Below are positions 18,801 to 20,798 of a stretch of 20,798 bases of DNA, piece after piece. The DNA is from Plakobranchus ocellatus (lineage: Eukaryota > Mollusca > Gastropoda > Plakobranchidae), in NCBI GenBank assembly GCA_019648995.1, contig BLXT01000945.1:417178-437975 (forward strand), given 5' to 3'. Within the stretch, counting starts at the first letter, position 1. Every line of letters begins with the position of its first letter. Below the pieces are notes generated by a model, which was given only the letters and a program-made list of their open reading frames with translations, was not told where the DNA came from and did no database searches. Position numbers and translations under genes: made by a program.

Positions 18801-19320
18801 CCTATCAGCTTTTCCATTGCTGTACTCAAAGACTGTGATGCCAAATAGTTTCTGACATATCTCAACACCTGATGTTTCATTACCAGACAGAAAGCGGTAT
18901 TCTGGACTCAAGAGAATGTGCTTTATTCGCCTCTCCTTGCCTCCTTTGCTATTTATTGATGCTGGTGCTGAAAGTGAAGCAGATGATGAATTGGCCTCTG
19001 ATGTGGCTGCATTTGACTGTTTTTTGGACCTCACACCTCCTTGCCTTTCACGCAATCTCTGTTGCATCTCTTTGCTCTTTTGGTGCATTTCTTTGCTTTT
19101 CTGGCGAATAGCATCTCTGGATTTAATTTTTTCTTCATCTTCACTGGAATTGAGTCGCTGAGCGAGATGAAGCTGGCCATAACTATTTTCTGTCAGAATG
19201 TATCCATCACTTGCCTTACTGTGGCGGCTGAGACCATTTTTCGATTGGGATTTTGCTGCAGATTCTTGAGATTTTGGTCCAGAACTAAAAGATTCATTTT
19301 CATGTCCTAAACTGCCGTTT
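722..19320 (-). CDS. INTU: Inturned (INTU), 17 exons, 5' end outside window
   Basis: Joined CDS of 17 exons; all 16 junctions keep frame and use GT-AG, giving 882 residues and a stop. INTU works with FUZ and WDPCP in the CPLANE complex at the ciliary base; the INTU-FUZ pair is known as a Rab23 exchange factor and supports IFT-A recruitment and planar polarity. Seen, in window residue numbers: a polar, low-complexity N-terminal stretch (1-130); a PDZ-like domain (about 135-240, with GDMLIRINDVDVSW); a first longin-like block (about 240-390); a second block (about 451-575, with GLLITTHL and HYYYLAVLIDAGW); a Ser-rich linker (about 620-720); and a third block (about 735-882, with GLFSYVHLD, SYWVVG and LLFVCFHES). 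Vertebrate INTU is about 940 residues and has an acidic N-terminus before the PDZ domain, so perhaps 60-100 residues are missing here. The identification rests on block order and recalled family motifs, not on a search. No frameshift or internal stop is seen. Confidence 0.9.
970..1233 (+). pseudogene. RTE reverse transcriptase remnant, palm region
   Basis: Open stretch within the RTE fragment covering the motif B to D region. The catalytic YADD box reads YASS. Compared with the minus-strand copy, about 20 residues after the YADD position are missing. No function expected. Confidence 0.8.
1491..1691 (+). pseudogene. RTE ORF2 C-terminal remnant
   Basis: Contains KIEGKCSRGRQRITFIES, matching the conserved GKRSRGRQR-like C-terminal motif of RTE ORF2 proteins. 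The end runs into an A-rich stretch. Decayed, no function expected. Confidence 0.7.
2192..2328. mobile_element. Short piggyBac-like MITE
   Basis: 137 bp flanked by TTAA on both sides (2188-2191 and 2329-2332). The ends are inverted: CCCTTTCACCT on the left and the complement of TTCTTTCACCT on the right (9 of 11 match). TTAA targets and CCC-starting termini are typical of piggyBac elements. No coding capacity. Confidence 0.55.
2520..2677 (-). CDS. INTU: INTU exon w16, penultimate
   Basis: Acceptor ATTTAACAG, donor GTAAGAA; residues 796-847 plus a split Gly. Ends SLSYWVVG, a recognisable INTU C-terminal motif. Confidence 0.93.
2678..3547 (-). other. INTU intron w15-w16
   Basis: Contains duplication copy B and an A-run of about 24 bases at 3140-3163. 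The rest is AT-rich with no recognisable feature. Confidence 0.85.
2703..2911. repeat. Direct duplication, copy B
   Basis: Partner of 1-211, inside the intron between exons w15 and w16 and starting only ~25 bp from the w16 acceptor. It ends after about one unit of the 30-bp motif that is amplified next to copy A. Confidence 0.9.
3548..3731 (-). CDS. INTU: INTU exon w15, third longin block
   Basis: Acceptor CCCCTCTTTGCAG, donor GTGGGT; residues 734-795. Encodes HDNGLFSYVHLDDNAGILVA, then a helix ending CHRLKCFLNFSSK. It joins w14 in phase across the 4.8-kb transposon-filled intron. Confidence 0.94.
4078..4081. repeat. TGAT target-site duplication, left copy
   Basis: TGAT just before the left terminus; the second copy is at 6358-6361. 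The empty site is supported by the paralogous RTE copy at about 1564-1587. Transib and ProtoRAG elements usually make 5-bp duplications, so 4 bp is notable. Confidence 0.8.
4082..4089. repeat. Left terminal inverted repeat, CACAGCGT
   Basis: Perfect 8-bp inverted match to 6350-6357. The first seven bases differ from the RAG recombination signal heptamer CACAGTG at one position. No nonamer is seen at 12- or 23-bp spacing. Confidence 0.8.
4090..4649. other. 5' non-coding part of the N-RAG element
   Basis: Moderately GC-rich start (to about 4260), then AT-rich. No open frame of interest; probably promoter, 5'UTR and perhaps an intron ending at the TTTAG near 4649. Confidence 0.5.
4650..5781 (+). 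pseudogene. RAG1 N-terminal-like (N-RAG) gene, broken
   Basis: Coding remnant spread over three frames. Frame one (from ATG at 4661) has VQGLCRICNN, then runs into A-rich sequence at 4735-4800 where the frame is lost. Frame two has FSKFMCVRCFALINSIRRM (CxxC at about 4896). Frame three, open from about 4979, has TCILCSHLNSL (CxxC at about 5026), a Ser/Thr-rich linker, and an in-frame TAA at 5551. Past that stop the same frame continues 75 codons to 5781 with VRRKLNSDPKKQSIFCKTLG and VIKPRKDTEVV. RAG1 carries a similar series of three CxxC pairs before its RING and catalytic core. A pyrimidine tract and TTTAG just before 4650 look like a splice acceptor. At least two frameshifts and one stop make this copy non-functional. 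The assignment rests on recalled motif patterns. Confidence 0.72.
5782..6349. other. 3' non-coding part of the N-RAG element
   Basis: AT-rich, with AATAAA at 6099-6104 as a possible polyadenylation signal for the broken gene. GC content rises near the right end (6270-6320), mirroring the left end. Confidence 0.5.
6350..6357. repeat. Right terminal inverted repeat
   Basis: Complement reads CACAGCGT. It directly abuts TGAT and resumed RTE sequence, which fixes the element end. Confidence 0.8.
6556..7071 (-). pseudogene. RTE reverse transcriptase fragment, motif B to thumb
   Basis: Begins with motif B (RQGCVMSLDLF), then NNLRYANDTVLIAE. The YADD box carries Asn in place of the first Asp, which should abolish catalysis. 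It continues with MGFSLNIKKTECIF and FKYLGCLITDGR (thumb). The frame ends in VVSVGQ where a YGSECW-like motif is expected, a frameshift. C-terminal remnants follow to 6358. Confidence 0.92.
7158..7421 (-). pseudogene. RTE reverse transcriptase fragment, motif A
   Basis: Continues the previous fragment after the LTR: HFTKILLRVLMHR, then GFMSDKGTRNTIFSL and the motif A segment CFIDYSKAFDKVRH with its catalytic Asp. A frame change separates it from the next segment. Confidence 0.88.
7717..7724 (+). promoter_or_regulatory. LTR TATA box
   Basis: TATAAATA about 295 bp into the LTR; transcription would start about 25-30 bp downstream, at the edge of the tandem repeat. Confidence 0.55.
7750..7893. 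repeat. 31-bp tandem repeat inside the LTR
   Basis: Units built from ATCACACAGAGTAGGCAGAG plus AGTTCATAGAG. The period of 31 is clear over the last units and degenerate toward 7750. Confidence 0.85.
8015..8020 (+). promoter_or_regulatory. LTR polyadenylation signal
   Basis: AATAAA about 290 bp after the TATA box and followed by a T-rich tract, consistent with the end of the R region. Confidence 0.5.
8157..8303 (-). pseudogene. RTE reverse transcriptase fragment, fingers
   Basis: Open minus-strand segment IELTTKLLKAIYDSGTIPED, then LCKSVFMIL and ATECELHRTISLMS, the region just before motif A. Homology stops at about 8303, the 5' truncation point. Cut off by the solo LTR and continued at 7416. 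Confidence 0.85.
8408..8506 (+). repeat. Tandem hairpin motif, two copies
   Basis: Two direct copies (8408-8448 and 8463-8506) share TTGATAAAG, a short stem-loop (GCCTTAAAGGC in the first), GAAA and TATACTCTGTG. The layout resembles a hammerhead ribozyme core (CTGATGA, stem II, GAAA), but two normally invariant core positions differ in both copies. Confidence 0.6.
8544..8644 (-). CDS. INTU: INTU exon w14, linker before third longin block
   Basis: Acceptor GGGCTTTGCAG, donor GTAAGAAG; residues 701-733 plus a split Arg. Encodes SSTTDLTSISRSLSVVYID. The next exon lies 4.8 kb away, beyond the nested transposons. Confidence 0.86.
8645..9714 (-). other. INTU intron w13-w14
   Basis: AT-rich with an A-run at about 8820-8835. 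The 8960-9390 part has a mixed composition that could be an unrecognised interspersed repeat, but no termini or duplications were found. Confidence 0.7.
9715..9830 (-). CDS. INTU: INTU exon w13, Ser/Gly-rich linker
   Basis: Acceptor TTTGAACAG, donor GTAAATG; residues 662-700 with a split His shared with w12. Includes MMRRHGSKHSYGSNDSGGSG, probably disordered and a plausible phosphorylation region. Phase agrees on both sides. Confidence 0.85.
9831..10585 (-). other. INTU intron w12-w13
   Basis: AT-rich with T-runs at about 9850-9890 and 10530-10550. I see no gene or element. Confidence 0.75.
10586..10719 (-). CDS. INTU: INTU exon w12, variable linker
   Basis: I chose the acceptor at 10720-10721 (ATATTCCCAG) because it alone among nearby AGs gives the one-base phase required by w11; an AG at about 10754 would put a stop in frame. 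Donor GTAAGCC. Residues 617-661 are polar and Ser-rich, including SPRNRLASRDLAASSKSSS. Weakly conserved region of the family. Confidence 0.78.
10720..11335 (-). other. INTU intron w11-w12
   Basis: AT-rich with a T-run at about 10911-10925. Nothing else recognisable. Confidence 0.75.
11336..11496 (-). CDS. INTU: INTU exon w11, end of second longin block
   Basis: Acceptor TTTCCTTCCCAG, donor GTAGAT; residues 564-616. Starts HYYYLAVLIDAGW, the strand completing MVVGL of the previous exon. Then comes a Pro/Gln-rich turn and a helix with DQGRATLEQLQTDEV. Confidence 0.93.
11497..12374 (-). other. INTU intron w10-w11
   Basis: AT-rich, with a T-run at about 11574-11585. No feature supported. Confidence 0.75.
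12375..12593 (-). CDS. INTU: INTU exon w10, second longin block
   Basis: Acceptor TGTTTCACAG, donor GTATGTG; 73 codons (residues 491-563). Begins GLLITTHL, continues NCHNLLSLSSW and VNQVFVWHEF, and ends RSFLMVVGL. Block order agrees with INTU. Confidence 0.94.
12594..13002 (-). other. INTU intron w9-w10
   Basis: AT-rich sequence with no recognisable feature. Confidence 0.75.
13003..13065 (-). CDS. INTU: INTU exon w9, 63-bp exon
   Basis: Acceptor TTTTTCAG, donor GTAAATG; 21 codons (residues 470-490) ending RGTSLYYK, which runs directly into GLLITTHL of w10. Phase 0 at both ends. Confidence 0.87.
13066..13510 (-). other. INTU intron w8-w9
   Basis: AT-rich. The part next to exon w8 is a 59-bp tandem repeat. 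Confidence 0.8.
13328..13504. repeat. 59-bp tandem repeat, three degenerate units
   Basis: GTTACATTGATGA or a close variant recurs at 13328, 13387 and 13446, exactly 59 bp apart, each followed by related AT-rich sequence. The last unit reaches the donor side of exon w8. Confidence 0.8.
13511..13567 (-). CDS. INTU: INTU exon w8, 57-bp exon
   Basis: Acceptor ACCATTTCAG, donor GTAAGAAC. The 19 codons (residues 451-469) read as an acidic helix ending ESMDFDDYL, which precedes the second longin block in INTU. Too short to see as an isolated open frame; supported by both splice sites and by phase. Confidence 0.85.
13568..15073 (-). other. INTU intron w7-w8
   Basis: 1.5 kb. Slightly less AT-rich at about 14095-14420, but no open frame, inverted ends or known element recognised. 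Confidence 0.75.
15074..15254 (-). CDS. INTU: INTU exon w7
   Basis: Acceptor TTGCCTTAG; residues 390-450. Contains LDKLIALMFHCALQ and ends LLGLPNKDK. The donor is GTCAGC, a poor match at +3 to +5, but it keeps phase with w8; the open frame meets a stop only five codons past it. Confidence 0.87.
15255..15683 (-). other. INTU intron w6-w7
   Basis: AT-rich; nothing recognised. Confidence 0.75.
15684..15761 (-). CDS. INTU: INTU exon w6, helix of first longin block
   Basis: Acceptor AACATTTAG, donor GTAGAT; residues 365-389 plus split codons. Encodes an amphipathic helix ending LLVLLFGDFQ, corresponding to the helix that closes the first longin block. Confidence 0.86.
15762..16630 (-). other. 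INTU intron w5-w6
   Basis: AT-rich with a T-run at about 16320-16335; nothing recognised. Confidence 0.75.
16631..16720 (-). CDS. INTU: INTU exon w5, first longin block
   Basis: Acceptor TTGTTCAG, donor GTGAGAC; residues 335-363 with split Arg codons at both ends. Contains NSEVHVAYKQCGRDVLVFVM, paired strands in the order expected for INTU. Confidence 0.93.
16721..17051 (-). other. INTU intron w4-w5
   Basis: Short AT-rich intron with an A/G-rich patch at about 16770-16805; no feature. Confidence 0.75.
17052..17164 (-). CDS. INTU: INTU exon w4, first longin block
   Basis: Acceptor GACTTAG, donor GTGGGT; residues 297-333 plus a split Arg. It encodes DVVYAFPPGEEV followed by LRGLFITLSSALMDV. 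This tyrosine/proline turn and amphipathic helix resemble the matching INTU segment. Confidence 0.93.
17403..17603 (-). CDS. INTU: INTU exon w3, end of PDZ and start of first longin block
   Basis: Exactly 67 codons (residues 230-296), phase 0 at both ends, donor GTATGT. It begins VRLTFQSPK, the last PDZ strand, and runs into CVAMYLTLTQ, the first strand of the FUZ/MON1/HPS1-type longin fold. Confidence 0.92.
17604..18005 (-). other. INTU intron w2-w3
   Basis: Contains a T-rich microsatellite of TTTG-like units at about 17670-17715; otherwise unremarkable. Confidence 0.75.
18006..18088 (-). CDS. INTU: INTU exon w2, PDZ core
   Basis: Acceptor TTTTAG, donor GTGAGAG. The exon encodes residues 202-229, with GDMLIRINDVDVSW near its start, the GD-L-IN-V-V strand and turn typical of PDZ domains and of INTU. 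The first Gly codon is split with exon w1. Confidence 0.92.
18089..18715 (-). other. INTU intron w1-w2
   Basis: AT-rich; no feature recognised. Open frame from exon w1 runs on past its donor to 18588, but this is intronic read-on. Confidence 0.75.
18716..19320 (-). CDS. INTU: INTU exon w1 (first visible), polar linker and start of PDZ
   Basis: The acceptor is a pyrimidine-rich CCTTTCCCAG just above 19320, and the donor is GTAAGTATGG below 18716. The first base completes a codon from an upstream exon outside the window. Residues 1-201 begin NGSLGHENESF. A Lys/Glu/Gln stretch contains a doubled 7-residue unit (QKSKEMH, QKSKEMQ) that could form a short coiled coil. A Ser/Ala-rich linker follows, then the first PDZ strands, ending GSKAFLSGNISR. 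The open frame continues upstream of the acceptor, but that part is hydrophobic and unlike INTU, so I treat it as intron. Confidence 0.88.
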
Positions 19321-19477
19321 CTGGGAAAGGAAAAAAGTACTACTTTTTTCAGTATGCCCAAATATATAATTATCAATTTTACTAAAGGTATATTGATGTT
19401 AAATTCAAATTTTAAAGGAAATCCTGCTATGCTCATGTGTTAATAATATAAAAATGAGTCATATTTCAATATCTTAT

Positions 19478-19993
19478 CGTCACCTTGCTAACATAATGGT
19501 CTATCTCAGAGATAGACCAAAATGACACTGACCCACCAATCATACTAATCTTTGAAAAATTCTCTTCCAATCTGTGCTATAGTGGAAAAATTCAGCTAGG
19601 CCAAAGTTAAATAATATAATTTTATGCAAATTTGTCTATCTAAAGAGCTGAGATAAACCATTTTGATTTTAAAGGTCAGTTTGGTCTACCTCATTAACCA
19701 GTGGTTGCAAAATGGTCCATCTCATTTTCTAATGTTAGCAAAATAGTCTATCTCAGAAAAACAAAATATTGTATCTCAAAAACCAGCAATTTGTTTAGGC
19801 CTAGATCTCAATAACATCTCATTATCGAAACTTGACAATCAAGTACAATCGTTACATTTGCATTATACATGATTTTGAAAAAAAAGTATCTGAAAACCAC
19901 ACTTGCTTTTAACAGACTTTTTGATGCAGTTATTTTACTTTTTTTCAAAACTGTTGATTCTAGGAGACAGTCCACTATGTTAGCAAGATGACG
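19478..19993. mobile_element. MITE-like element with 30-bp inverted ends
   Basis: About 516 bp. The left end (19478-19507) and the complement of the right end (19964-19993) match at 26 of 30 bases and share CTTGCTAACATA. No coding capacity. The interior repeats a GTCTATCTCA-like word at about 19499, 19638, 19683, 19719 and 19748. No clear target duplication was found, so the superfamily is unknown. Confidence 0.75.
19498..19518. repeat. Perfect palindrome in the MITE
   Basis: GGTCTATCTC, a single A, then GAGATAGACC. The left arm overlaps the inner part of the terminal inverted repeat. Confidence 0.9.
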
Positions 19994-20798
19994 TTGTGTG
20001 ACATATTGCCAAATAAGAGCTTTTTTGCTACAGATAAAATTATTCAGGCGCTAAAAAAAGGTTAAAGGCTTCATAATTATGTTATAAAGTTTGGCATTTG
20101 TGTAAAGACTGTGCAGTTAAATAGAAATAAAATGTTTTAGAGCAATTCTCTTGAAACGGGTCTTTATTTTACACACTTTTAAGTTGTTAAATTTTAAAGT
20201 TTCAAATGAATTGAGGATACCTTTCATGAAATAAGTTTAGAAATGCATCAGTTTTACAGTGATTTACAGGTAAACAATGATTTTAAAAAACCCTCAAGAT
20301 AAAACATTCAACATTTTACATTTTACAGGAAATATCATGGAAAATAGGCCATGTTTAAACCCTTTCACTCATAGGAATTTTTGGGTCAAATGAACTATAT
20401 GAATACACTGTACTTAATTATTTTTACATACATCCTCATACTCTTGTCAGAAAAATGTGTTTTGTCACAATAAATCTTCAATTTCAAAATGAAAGATTCT
20501 CTAGGCATTTTCAATGTTTACTTCAGATGCCATGTAATTTTATTTCGTGCCAAAATAGTGATGCAAGGAAAAAGAAACATGACCATGTCTAGTAAAGATG
20601 TTGAAGCGTAGCACATTCCACATTCATCTTTTAATTCTCAGAGGTATTCTTATTATTTCAGGCAATTGTGATTAATTTAAAATCACAGTTTAAAAGTAAC
20701 TTTACCTAAAATTAAATTAATGAATATTATAATGTGACCTTGATTGTCAACATAAACAACATCATAATTCCATGACAGTTTCAAGCCCCCCTTATTTG

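Larger units (their letters stand above)
19321..20798 (-). other. INTU intron upstream of exon w1, incomplete
   Basis: No further INTU exon was recognised to the right edge. It contains a MITE-like element at 19478-19993. The rest is AT-rich. Confidence 0.7.

Noticed and set aside
18872..19310. Three overlapping plus-strand open frames
   Set aside because: Shadows of INTU exon w1.
20352..20530. Second piggyBac-like end (TTTAAACCCTTTCACTC)
   Set aside because: No matching inverted end or second TTAA at a sensible distance.

Overview
This is eukaryotic, AT-rich DNA with many short exons, GT-AG introns, mononucleotide runs and decayed transposons. One host gene fills almost the whole window on the minus strand. 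Its exons, taken from 19320 down to 722, join in phase across 16 introns and encode 882 residues followed by a stop. I recognise the product as Inturned (INTU), the PDZ and longin-domain subunit of the CPLANE ciliogenesis and planar-polarity complex. The 5' exons lie beyond the right edge. INTU plus a RAG1-N-terminal-like transposon of the kind described from a sea hare (N-RAG-TP in Aplysia) point to an invertebrate, most likely a gastropod mollusc. The species cannot be named from the sequence.

Layout from the left edge. 1-721 is downstream flank or 3'UTR of INTU, with half of a ~210-bp direct duplication (1-211) and a 30-bp minisatellite (about 166-610). 722-827 is the terminal INTU exon. 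The last intron (828-2519) holds a decayed RTE-type retrotransposon fragment on the plus strand (about 863-1756) and a small piggyBac-like MITE (2192-2328). Exons at 2520-2677 and 3548-3731 flank an intron carrying the other half of the duplication (2703-2911).

The next intron (3732-8543) is a nest of mobile elements. A minus-strand, 5'-truncated RTE element (about 3907-8305) was split twice. The first insertion is a 2276-bp DNA element (4082-6357) with CACAGCGT termini, a 4-bp TGAT target duplication and a broken RAG1-N-terminal-like gene. The second is a 730-bp solo LTR (7422-8151) with a 5-bp CTCAT duplication. Removing both insertions and one copy of each duplication restores continuous RTE sequence, so the boundaries are well supported and the RTE is the oldest of the three.

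From 8544 to 19320 there are 14 further INTU exons. The introns between them are mostly AT-rich and unremarkable, apart from a 59-bp tandem repeat (13328-13504) and a hammerhead-like tandem motif (8408-8506). The intron upstream of the first visible exon carries a ~516-bp MITE-like element (19478-19993) with 30-bp inverted ends and internal palindromic modules.

The most interesting item is the RAG1-N-terminal-like element. Three CxxC pairs and a basic C-terminal block survive, and the element ends match six of seven bases of the vertebrate V(D)J heptamer. The reading frame is broken, so this copy is a fossil.
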